Part shown: piece after piece, positions 1 to 5,541 of the stretch
How the letters are laid out: every line of letters begins with the position of its first letter
Numbering within the stretch: position 1 is the stretch's first letter
Assembly: GCA_044433415.1 (NCBI GenBank)
Contig: JAWXTP010000158.1
Coordinates: forward strand, 1 to 6,183
Source: JAWXTP01 sp044433415
GTDB taxonomy: Bacteria; Bacteroidota; Bacteroidia; Bacteroidales; Rikenellaceae
Length of the DNA stretch: 6,183 nt
Direction of reading: 5' to 3'
Program-made: the position numbers and the translations under genes
The notes under the pieces: generated by a model
Told to the model about the DNA's origin: nothing
Seen by the model: only the letters and a program-made list of their open reading frames with translations
Databases searched by the model: none

Positions 1-1
1 G

Positions 2-880
2 ATAGCGACCATCGCTAATAACTACTATACGCTGTTAACTCTCGATGAGAAGTTAGATATAAGCCGTCGTACGTTACAAAACTGGGAGGATAACCTTCGC
101 GTTTTGGATGTTCTAAAGAGAGCTGGTCGTGTCAACCAAACATCTGTATTGCAGAGTAAGGCTAACAAGATTGCGTTGGAGACTAGCATCGTAACTATCG
201 AAGAGCAAATAGCTTTGTTGGAGAGTTCGCTGTCGACATTGTTGGCTACTCCGTCAGCTACTATTAAACGTGATTCGATTAATGATGTTAATTTCCCTAG
301 CGAGATATCGGTTGGGGTGCCTATGCAGTTATTGAGTAATCGTCCTGATGTGCGTGTTGCGGAGTATTATTTGGCACAGATGTTTTACGCTACAAACGAG
401 GCACGTTCGGGCTTATATCCATCAATAACACTGAGTGGAAGCGCTGGTTTTACTAATAATTCGAGCTCAATTATTAATCCTGGGGAGATGTTGTATAGTG
501 CTATAGGCTCTTTTGTTCAACCACTTTTTTATCGTGGTACTTTAAGGGCACAACTTAAGATATCAGAGGCACAGCAGGAGCAGGCGTTATTGGCGTTTCA
601 GCAGTCGTTGCTGGATGCAGGAAACGAGGTTAATGCGGCACTCATATCATGGCAGAGCGCAAAGAGACGCATAGATCATAATAACCTACAATTAGAGGTG
701 TTACAGAAAGCCGTTCGTACGGCAGAGTTGTTGATGCGAAGTGGTGAGTATAGCTACTTAGAGGTTATTACAGCACAGTTGAGTCTATTACAGACAGAGC
801 TATCGGCTACAGAAGATCGCTTTGGCGAGATTCAAGGTGTGATAGATCTATATCGCGCACTAGGTGGCGGTGAGGTATAG
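2..880 (+). CDS. TolC/OprM-family outer-membrane efflux protein, C-terminal part
   Basis: This is the last 292 codons of an outer-membrane channel of the RND efflux type (OprM/NodT/CusC-like). Such proteins form a trimeric barrel plus periplasmic tunnel and work with an inner-membrane pump and a periplasmic adaptor. The reading frame is open to the left edge of the window, so the start, signal peptide and first OEP repeat are missing. Visible family marks are the long amphipathic helix with LDISRRTLQNWEDNLRVL and KRAGRVNQTSVLQSKAN, the conserved RPDVRVAE block (bases 341-364), the following YPSITLSGSAGF strand, the second helical repeat with the 'RSGEYSYLEVITAQLSLLQ' segment, and the typical end LYRALGGG. 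An internal TTG at 104 is not the real start, because homologous sequence continues upstream of it. Pump and adaptor genes would be expected to the left, outside the window. It ends with TAG. By eye this gene is less A/T-rich than the minus-strand genes. Family assignment is firm; the exported substrate cannot be told. Confidence 0.93.
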   Translation: MATIANNYYTLLTLDEKLDISRRTLQNWEDNLRVLDVLKRAGRVNQTSVLQSKANKIALETSIVTIEEQIALLESSLSTLLATPSATIKRDSINDVNFPSEISVGVPMQLLSNRPDVRVAEYYLAQMFYATNEARSGLYPSITLSGSAGFTNNSSSIINPGEMLYSAIGSFVQPLFYRGTLRAQLKISEAQQEQALLAFQQSLLDAGNEVNAALISWQSAKRRIDHNNLQLEVLQKAVRTAELLMRSGEYSYLEVITAQLSLLQTELSATEDRFGEIQGVIDLYRALGGGEV

Positions 881-940
881 CCTTGGTGTTGATAAGTAAT
901 TGAGATTGAACTAATAGGTCATGCTGTTTTTCTTTAATAG

Positions 941-990
941 AAACTGGGACTTTACTGGGACTTTGCAGAATCCCAGTAAAGCCCCAGTTT
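941..990 (+). terminator. Long hairpin terminator of the efflux gene, with an internal tandem repeat
   Basis: Positions 941-960 pair with 971-990 across a 10-nt loop, giving a 20-bp stem with a single A-C mismatch (949 against 982). The 3' side runs into TTTTATTATATAA, a modest U-tract for the + strand, 60 nt after the efflux stop codon. The left arm contains an 11-bp tandem duplication, ACTGGGACTTT at 943-953 and again at 954-964. On the other strand the mismatch becomes a U-G wobble, but no T-run follows there, so the + direction is preferred. Confidence 0.7.
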
Positions 991-1002
991 TATTATATAA
1001 AA

Positions 1003-1033
1003 AAGAGAGCAACCCCAAGTGGGTCACTCTCTT
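1003..1033 (-). terminator. Rho-independent terminator of the DUF4251 gene
   Basis: AAGAGAG (1003-1009) pairs with CTCTCTT (1027-1033), and ACCC (1012-1015) pairs with GGGT (1021-1024). The two intervening positions are mismatched on the + strand but become G-U wobbles in a minus-strand transcript. Read on the minus strand the stem is followed by TTTTTTATATAA. It begins 9 nt after the stop codon of the gene at 1042-1599. Both the wobble pairs and the T-run point to minus-strand use. Confidence 0.8.
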
Positions 1034-1041
1034 ATATTATT

Positions 1042-1599
1042 TTACTTATTTAAAATATAACCATCAAACACTACAGGTGCATTAAATGTAGAGCTGATAT
1101 TTACACTTACATTTCTTCCATCTTCTGGGATAAGGAAAAGAAGCGTATAAATAGAATTGCTTCTAGTGTCTTTCGTGACAATTTTAACTTGGTAGTTTTT
1201 TTGTCTGTCACCAGGAGGAGTTACCTCATAGGTAAAGTTGTTGGTTTTAATATCCATTCTACTCGTAACGGAAGGCTGCGAAATTGGAGTTGCAGTTCCG
1301 TATACAGGTAGATAACATTGTAAGCGTTTAGGACTTACAGTTACATACCATAAAGCATTTAATCGGATGTTTGAAATAGCAGCGATGCCTGTAGATGTAA
1401 GTCGTGAAGCATGGAAAGTGAAACTTTGGTTTTCAAGCATACGTTTGACATTTGCTATTTGAGCATTTTCACCTTCAATACGATCTAACTTACGCTGTTC
1501 GCGCTTTGAAAGGTTTGTGTTTTGTGCGAAAGAAGTTTCCACAAAACCAAAAGTTGTAAATAAAATTGTTAAAAAGAATAAATAAAATGATTTTTTCAT
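1042..1599 (-). CDS. DUF4251 domain-containing secreted protein
   Basis: A 185-residue exported protein of unknown function. The N-terminus is a signal peptide: a Lys pair, a hydrophobic stretch rich in Phe and Leu (about residues 5-20), and a likely cleavage after SFA at 25/26. There is no Cys lipobox, so it is probably a periplasmic or surface-associated soluble protein. A charged helical segment follows (about 31-56, SKREQRKLDRIEGENAQIAN). The rest is a beta-rich domain that fits DUF4251, a family largely confined to Bacteroidota. Features supporting this are the YLPVYG turn, the paired strands around NNFTYEVTPP and YQVKIVTKD, and the ending FDGYIL. The start is the ATG that gives a complete signal peptide; the DNA before it is A/T-rich without a Shine-Dalgarno sequence, as usual in this phylum. 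It has its own terminator (1003-1033) and a long 202-bp upstream gap with repeats, so it is probably transcribed alone. Its function is unknown; I infer nothing beyond location. Confidence 0.85.
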   Translation of the reverse strand: MKKSFYLFFLTILFTTFGFVETSFAQNTNLSKREQRKLDRIEGENAQIANVKRMLENQSFTFHASRLTSTGIAAISNIRLNALWYVTVSPKRLQCYLPVYGTATPISQPSVTSRMDIKTNNFTYEVTPPGDRQKNYQVKIVTKDTRSNSIYTLLFLIPEDGRNVSVNISSTFNAPVVFDGYILNK

Positions 1600-1648
1600 A
1601 GCTAATATTTAATTGTGTAGTACATCTAATTTGTCAACTGTCGTTTCT

Positions 1649-1683
1649 TAAATCTCTCTCTTCAAATATCTAAATCTCTCTCT
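1649..1683. repeat. Pair of identical 13-bp direct repeats upstream of the DUF4251 gene
   Basis: TAAATCTCTCTCT occurs at 1649-1661 and again at 1671-1683, a 22-bp spacing, which is about two helical turns. The pair lies 50-84 bp upstream of the ATG at 1599. It could be a regulator binding site or a simple-sequence duplication. No recognisable promoter -33/-7 pair of the Bacteroidota type was found with it. Confidence 0.55.
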
Positions 1684-1690
1684 AAACTTA

Positions 1691-1747
1691 AAGGGAACTT
1701 CTAATAACTGTTTCGCTAAAAATATATCAGTTTATAGAATTTCCCTT
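1691..1747 (-). repeat. 57-bp imperfect palindrome, copy 1 of a recurring intergenic element
   Basis: Positions 1691-1710 pair with 1728-1747 at 17 of 20 positions around a 17-nt A/T-rich loop. The outer ends are AAGGGAA and TTCCCTT. Read on the minus strand its 3' arm is CAGTTATTAGAAGTTCCCTT, closely similar to segments at 2100-2156 and 3888-3983. It sits 54 nt after the HTH gene stop and 91 nt before the DUF4251 start, so it could end the HTH transcript, be part of the DUF4251 leader, or be a dispersed repeat. The T-run after the stem on the minus strand is weak. Confidence 0.6.
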
Positions 1748-1801
1748 ATGCCTGTCGTCACTTTATAGTGAAATCAAATGAAAGCACACAAATTAAATGA
1801 A

Positions 1802-2059
1802 TTAACTTGCTGGACTGTTTTCTTCTAAAATCTTCTTAGCGCATTCAAGTATAGCTAAATCACCAAGAGTTACAAGACCACCGTCAGGTCCTTTTTCGAT
1901 GTGCATACCAACAGATTCACCATCTTTGTAGTGTCTGCCACCAAAATAATTTCTAACAGTCTCTGCACTAATGTTTAATTCTTGTGCAATTTTGTCTAAG
2001 CTACCACTAGGAAGAGAATCTTTGATTCTTCTTAATTCATTAAATGTTATTACTTTCAT
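1802..2059 (-). CDS. Small helix-turn-helix DNA-binding protein
   Basis: An 85-residue cytoplasmic protein. Residues about 18-41 form a clear helix-turn-helix: SLDKIAQELNISAETVRNYF has the usual hydrophobic spacing, a turn at LNIS and a recognition helix AETVRNYF. The N-terminus (VITFNELRRIKDSLP) is a preceding helix. The C-terminal half has a short linker with RHYKDGES, a glycine turn EKGPDGG and a final helix, LGDLAILECAKKILEE. Proteins of this size and layout are, from memory, common conserved Bacteroidales genes without an assigned target. The start is the only ATG before the HTH and gives a normal N-terminus. The ORF ends in TAA. It stands alone between two long A/T-rich gaps, each holding a palindromic element, so it is likely a single-gene transcript; the long upstream gap may hold autoregulatory sites, but I can show none. 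It has no ligand-binding domain, which suggests a nucleoid-type or simple repressor role rather than a sensor; that is inference. Confidence 0.8.
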   Translation of the reverse strand: MKVITFNELRRIKDSLPSGSLDKIAQELNISAETVRNYFGGRHYKDGESVGMHIEKGPDGGLVTLGDLAILECAKKILEENSPAS

Positions 2060-2099
2060 AATTAATAATTTTAGAGGTTATACTTCATTTACAAAAACC

Positions 2100-2156
2100 G
2101 TACTAAAGGGACTCCAATAATTGATTTTATTCAATTATTGAAATTTTCTAAAGTAC
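2100..2156 (-). repeat. 57-bp imperfect palindrome, copy 2 of a recurring intergenic element
   Basis: The core is a perfect 10-bp stem, CAATAATTGA (2115-2124) with TCAATTATTG (2131-2140), around a 6-nt loop. The outermost 5 bp, GTACT (2100-2104) with AGTAC (2152-2156), also pair, with an imperfect stretch in between. On the minus strand the 3' arm reads CAATTATTGGAGTCCCTTTA, which matches copy 1 (CAGTTATTAGAAGTTCCCTT) apart from a few substitutions and one gap. It lies 40 nt upstream of the HTH start codon and so could be in its leader or its promoter region. Confidence 0.55.
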
Positions 2157-2327
2157 TGTAATGCTATAAAAGTAATAAATTATTTTTAATAATCAAAATT
2201 TTGTGATGGTTTTTTGTTGAATTAATGAAAAGTTATAATGATATGCAGTATTTCTATTGCTTATTCGTTACTATATATAAGTGTAAAATATGCTTTGCAG
2301 ATTGTTAAAATAGGATATTAACAAAAA

Positions 2328-2366
2328 ATAGACGAGAAATTAATATTAATAATTATTCTCGTCTAT
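2328..2366 (-). terminator. Rho-independent terminator of sulfatase 1
   Basis: ATAGACGAGAA (2328-2338) pairs perfectly with TTCTCGTCTAT (2356-2366), an 11-bp stem with a 17-nt A/T loop that can fold further. On the minus strand it is followed by TTTTTTGT. It lies 21 nt past the sulfatase 1 stop codon and probably ends the glycosidase-sulfatase transcription unit. Confidence 0.85.
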
Positions 2367-2387
2367 CTTTTATAAAACTCTAAAAAT

Positions 2388-3875
2388 TTATCTATTAGCC
2401 ATAAATGTGTTAAAGTATGTAGTAATATCTAATGGGTCATTAACCTCTTTTTGTAAGCTTTGTAACTCCGCAAAAAGACCGTTAATTATCTTGTCATATT
2501 TCTTGTTACCTGCTAGGTCGTTTAGCTCATTAGGGTCTTTTTTCATGTCGTAAAGACGAACTATGTTTGCAGCAGGGTATACCATCAGTTTGTAACGGTC
2601 ACTACGTACCATACGTTGACAACCTATATAACCATTGTAAATATATTCACGAGTATCCATTTTCTTACCTTCAGCTAAAGGTAGGAAAGATTCAAAGTAA
2701 ACGTCATTTACAGCATCACTACCTGCAATGTCAAGTGCTGTAGCCATAGCATCTTGAATATAGATCATTTTGTCAATTTCAGTACCTGCCTTAATACCAG
2801 GACCAGATATAAACAAAGGTACACGTATGCTAGGGTCGTATAAGTTTTGTTTACCTATGAAACCGTGGTCACCAACTCCTAAACCGTGGTCAGCAGTGAA
2901 GATAATATAAGTATTGTCAGCTTGTCCTGTCTCTTCAAGTTTGTCTAAAATAATGCCTATTTGAGTATCTAAGTGAGTGATTAAGGCAAAATACTCTTTT
3001 CGGTTTACTTGTACAGAATACTCTGTTCTAGGCCAAGGAGCAAGGCTTTCGTCACGTAGTGAAGGACCAGCACCTGTTTCCTTAGCATAAGGGTATTGAG
3101 GTAGGAAACTTTCAGGGATAGATATATTATCTACATCATACATATCTAAATACTCCTGAGGAGACTGTCTAGGGTCATGAGGTGCATTGAAAGCAATATA
3201 CATAAAGAAAGGATTGTCGCTAGCTTTAGCTTGATCTAGGTAGTCTAAAGTAATGTCGCGTACTTTCTCACTCCAGTGTTGTCCACCTTCCCAGTAGCCT
3301 CCGTGTGTAGTGTCAGCAGCCGACCAAGTGTCAGGTTCGCCTTTAATGAATTTTCTAGCATATCTAGCATTACTTTGTTTAGGCATACCGTCAGTAACGA
3401 AAGTTGCATGGTCAAATACTTTGTCAGCAGCGATTGGAACGTGCCATTTACCAGTTTGATAAGTGTCGTAACCTTCAGCTTTCATGTATTCACTCCATAG
3501 AGTAGGTCTTTGTTCAGGCTTGTTAGCTTTGTAAGGTTCTACACCTTCAGGCCATTCGTATTTGCCTCTACCGCTTCCTCCACCTACAGCATCTTGAGCT
3601 TTCCAAAGACATAGCCCTGTGTTAATCATTGCTCTACTTGCCGCAGAGATAGCTCCATTAAAACCACCTTGATTAAAAGTGTGGTTAAAGAAAGCGCCTT
3701 GTTTTTTTAATCTTTCAAGGTGAGGAGTTATTATTTCTCCATCAGAAGTTGAGTTTAAACCCTTGATAGTCATATCATCAGCGAAGATGAAAAGAACGTT
3801 AGGTTTTTGTTTTTTCTGAGCAAATGCCATCGTACTAAAGAACAATGATATTGCTAACAAAATTTTCTTTTTCAT
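2388..3875 (-). CDS. Secreted Ser-type sulfatase (S1 family), paralogue 1
   Basis: A 495-residue type I (formylglycine-dependent) sulfatase that hydrolyses a sulfate ester, probably on a glycan, in the periplasm or at the cell surface. The signal peptide is MKKKILLAISLFFSTMAFA with likely cleavage at 19/20; there is no lipobox. The catalytic set is complete: metal ligands D33 and D34 in IFADD; the signature S77-A-A-S-R81 followed by AMINTG; K143 and H145 in GKWH; H233 in NAPHDPRQSP; D329 and H330 in TADHG; and K342 in GKQNLYDPS. The C-terminal subdomain contains GCQRMVRSDRYKLMVYP and RLYDMKKDPNELNDLAGN, typical of the family. Position 77 is Ser, so formylglycine must be made by anSME, not the oxygen-dependent Cys enzyme. 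It is about 78% identical by hand count to the neighbour at 4032-5522, indicating tandem duplication. The exact sulfate position and sugar are not readable from sequence; automated labels such as choline-sulfatase would be unsafe. The start gives the full signal peptide and matches the paralogue. A terminator follows at 2328-2366. Confidence 0.95.
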   Translation of the reverse strand: MKKKILLAISLFFSTMAFAQKKQKPNVLFIFADDMTIKGLNSTSDGEIITPHLERLKKQGAFFNHTFNQGGFNGAISAASRAMINTGLCLWKAQDAVGGGSGRGKYEWPEGVEPYKANKPEQRPTLWSEYMKAEGYDTYQTGKWHVPIAADKVFDHATFVTDGMPKQSNARYARKFIKGEPDTWSAADTTHGGYWEGGQHWSEKVRDITLDYLDQAKASDNPFFMYIAFNAPHDPRQSPQEYLDMYDVDNISIPESFLPQYPYAKETGAGPSLRDESLAPWPRTEYSVQVNRKEYFALITHLDTQIGIILDKLEETGQADNTYIIFTADHGLGVGDHGFIGKQNLYDPSIRVPLFISGPGIKAGTEIDKMIYIQDAMATALDIAGSDAVNDVYFESFLPLAEGKKMDTREYIYNGYIGCQRMVRSDRYKLMVYPAANIVRLYDMKKDPNELNDLAGNKKYDKIINGLFAELQSLQKEVNDPLDITTYFNTFMANR

Positions 3876-3887
3876 ATTTTATGTTTT

Positions 3888-3983
3888 TGAGGGAACTTCT
3901 AAGAATTGGATTTTAGTTCTAAGAATCGGTTTTTTCTGTTAAAGGGAGTTCTGCAAATGTAAATACATTTTTAGAACTCCCTT
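3888..3983 (-). repeat. Palindrome and direct-repeat block in the sulfatase 1 leader, related to the recurring element
   Basis: Most of the 156-bp gap between the two sulfatases is repeats. AAGGGAGTTCTGCAAATGTA (3942-3961) and the segment 3964-3983 pair at 18 of 20 positions, a very tight hairpin. Further on, TTCTAAGAATTGG (3897-3909) and TTCTAAGAATCGG (3917-3929) are direct repeats 20 bp apart. On the minus strand the block begins AAGGGAGTTCTAA and ends CCAATTCTTAGAAGTTCCCT, the same ending as copies 1 and 2. Its end is only 12 nt upstream of the sulfatase 1 ATG, so if transcription reads through from sulfatase 2 it forms a structured 5' leader. It may terminate or attenuate transcription, stabilise the RNA, or be a mobile repeat. 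Confidence 0.6.
3954..3961 (-). promoter_or_regulatory. Possible Bacteroidota -7 box upstream of sulfatase 1
   Basis: On the minus strand this reads TACATTTG, an exact match to the Bacteroides -7 consensus TAnnTTTG, about 80 nt before the sulfatase 1 start. No TTTG -33 element is found 19-20 bp further upstream, and the box lies inside a hairpin arm, so it may be chance. If real, sulfatase 1 could be transcribed independently of sulfatase 2. Confidence 0.2.
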
Positions 3984-4031
3984 CTGAGATGATTTTTCAA
4001 TGATGTAAGTCAATTATGAAAAAAATTAAAT

Positions 4032-5522
4032 TTATTTCTCTGCAACAGAGGCTATAAATTCATTGAAGTAAGGAGTAACATCTAGAGGGTCATTAACCTC
4101 TTTTTGTAACTCTTGGAATTGTGCAAATAGCTGGTTCATTAACTTTGTGTATTTTTTGTTACCAGCTAAATCGTTCAGTTCATTAGGATCTTTTTTCATA
4201 TCATAAAGACGAACCATGCTAATTGATGGATAAATCATTAACTTATAACGATCTGTACGTATCATACGTTGACAACCGATGTAAGTATTGATTACAGCAT
4301 CACGAGTTTCCATTTTTTCACCTTTAGCTAAAGGAAGGAAAGATTTGAAATATACATCTGCATCACTATCTGCAATATCAAGTGCAGTAGCCATAGCATC
4401 TTGTAAATATATTAACTCATCTATTTCTGTGCCAGGTTTAATTCCAGGACCAGAGATAAGCATAGGAACACGAATACTAGGGTCATATAAGTTTTGTTTT
4501 CCAATAAAGCCGTGGTCACCTACAGCTAGGCCATGGTCAGCAGTAAAGATTATATAAGTATTATCAGCTTGACCTGTTTCTTCTAGCTTGTCTAGTATCA
4601 TACCTATCTGTGCATCCATGTGAGTAATTAAAGCAAAATACTCTTTTCTGTTAACCTGTACAGAATACTCAGTTCTTGGGAAAGGTGCTAACTGCTCATC
4701 ACGTAAAGTAGGTCCAGCTCCAACTTCAGTAGCGTAAGGATATACTTCAACGAAACTCTCAGGAACAGAAACTTTATCAACATCATACATGTCAAGATAT
4801 TCTTGAGGTGATTGACGTGGATCGTGAGGTGCATTAAAACCTATGTACATAAAGAAAGGCTTATCTATAGTTTTAGAGTGATCAAGATAGTTTAATGCAT
4901 GGTCGCGTACTAACTCACTCCAGTGTTGTCCACCTTTCCAGTAACCACCATAAATACTGTCAGAAGCAGTCCATTTGTCTTCAACGCCTTTGATAAATTT
5001 TCTAGCATAACAATCTTTATGTTGGTTAGGCATACTACCTGGGGTAATATTAGCGTGGTCAAAAACTTCTGTAGCAGCTACTGGTACGTGCCATTTACCT
5101 GTTTGATAAGTTTCGTAACCTTCTGCTCTCATGTGTTCGCTCCACAAAGTAGGTCTTTGTTCTGGTTTGTTTACTTTGTAAGGCTCTATACCTTCAGGCC
5201 ATTCGTATTTGTCATTACTTGGTTTACCACCTATAGCATCAGTTGCAGCCCATAGACTTAAACCAGTGTTAATCATGGCTCTACTAGCAGCTGAGATAGC
5301 ACCATTGTATGCACCAGGATTGAAGGTGTGAGAGAAAAAGGCTCCCTGTTTTTTTAGTCTTTCAAGGTGAGGAGCAATAACTTCTCCGTCAGAAGTAGAG
5401 TTTAATCCCTTGATTGTTAAATCATCAGCAAAGATGAAAAGAACGTTAGGCTTTTGTTTTTTCTGAGCAAATGACATTGTACTAAAGAACAATGATATTG
5501 CTAACAAAATTTTCTTTTTCAT
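4032..5522 (-). CDS. Secreted Ser-type sulfatase (S1 family), paralogue 2
   Basis: A 496-residue formylglycine sulfatase. Numbering matches paralogue 1 without gaps to beyond residue 370, and every catalytic residue is present: D33, D34, S77 and R81 in SAASR, K143 and H145 in GKWH, H233, D329, H330 and K342. The signal peptide is MKKKILLAISLFFSTMSFA with cleavage at 19/20. Compared with paralogue 1 it lacks two residues (after SDA, near 386) and has three more at the C-terminus (ending SVAEK). Differences concentrate at 92-104 and 146-222, while 230-354 is about 87% identical, so the two enzymes probably share chemistry but may differ in substrate. Cys171 in place of Arg is one conspicuous change. 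The gene starts 19 nt after the stop of the preceding gene, with no terminator or promoter between them, so it is almost certainly co-transcribed with the glycosidase-like gene. Like paralogue 1 it needs anSME to convert Ser77. The substrate is unknown; a hexosamine sulfate is a reasonable guess from context only. Confidence 0.95.
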   Translation of the reverse strand: MKKKILLAISLFFSTMSFAQKKQKPNVLFIFADDLTIKGLNSTSDGEVIAPHLERLKKQGAFFSHTFNPGAYNGAISAASRAMINTGLSLWAATDAIGGKPSNDKYEWPEGIEPYKVNKPEQRPTLWSEHMRAEGYETYQTGKWHVPVAATEVFDHANITPGSMPNQHKDCYARKFIKGVEDKWTASDSIYGGYWKGGQHWSELVRDHALNYLDHSKTIDKPFFMYIGFNAPHDPRQSPQEYLDMYDVDKVSVPESFVEVYPYATEVGAGPTLRDEQLAPFPRTEYSVQVNRKEYFALITHMDAQIGMILDKLEETGQADNTYIIFTADHGLAVGDHGFIGKQNLYDPSIRVPMLISGPGIKPGTEIDELIYLQDAMATALDIADSDADVYFKSFLPLAKGEKMETRDAVINTYIGCQRMIRTDRYKLMIYPSISMVRLYDMKKDPNELNDLAGNKKYTKLMNQLFAQFQELQKEVNDPLDVTPYFNEFIASVAEK

Positions 5523-5526
5523 ATTT
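5479..5526 (-). repeat. 48-bp tract identical to 3832-3879 (start region of both sulfatases)
   Basis: The start codon, 3 to 4 bases of leader and the first 15 codons or so of the signal peptide are identical at every base in the two sulfatase genes (5479-5526 and 3832-3879). Extending inward, only 2 of the next 21 bases differ. Elsewhere, even stretches with identical protein differ at roughly one base in eight, mostly at third positions. The tract therefore looks younger than the duplication itself, or is under selection at the nucleotide level. Confidence 0.7.
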
Positions 5527-5541
5527 ATATAATTAATTTGT

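Larger units (their letters stand above)
2060..2387. other. A/T-rich intergenic region between the HTH gene and sulfatase 1
   Basis: This 328-bp gap contains palindrome copy 2 (2100-2156) near the HTH gene and the sulfatase 1 terminator (2328-2366) at the other end. The part from 2157 to 2327 is very A/T-rich and holds only short palindromes such as CAAAATTTTG (2194-2203). It must contain the HTH gene's promoter, but I could not find a convincing TTTG / TAnnTTTG pair on the minus strand. I see no RNA gene and no credible coding sequence. Confidence 0.6.

Noticed and set aside
104..880. The efflux protein as a complete short gene starting at TTG 104
   Set aside because: The same frame is open and homologous to the TolC/OprM helix region back to position 2, so the gene is truncated by the window edge.
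1691..1747. Copy 1 palindrome as a CRISPR repeat or part of an array
   Set aside because: There is no regular repeat-spacer spacing, the copies are hundreds of bases apart and imperfect, and no cas genes are present.
2105..2110. The AAGGGA motif as a Shine-Dalgarno-like site
   Set aside because: It is on the + strand with no gene downstream in that direction, and Bacteroidota rarely use Shine-Dalgarno sequences.
2238..2321. A 27-residue open frame on the + strand (starting MICSISIAYSLL) in the gap between the HTH gene and sulfatase 1
   Set aside because: It is short, lies in very A/T-rich DNA where such frames arise by chance, and has no promoter or recognisable similarity.
3276..3500. Open frame on the + strand opposite sulfatase 1, with similar frames at 4288-4557, 4923-5255 and 5837-6034
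   Set aside because: They lie antisense to strongly supported genes, and their translations are low-complexity Ser/Phe/Val-rich shadows of the real coding strand.
3888..3983. The repeat block as an insertion sequence remnant
   Set aside because: There is no transposase fragment and no target-site duplication that I could see; at most it is a small non-autonomous repeat.
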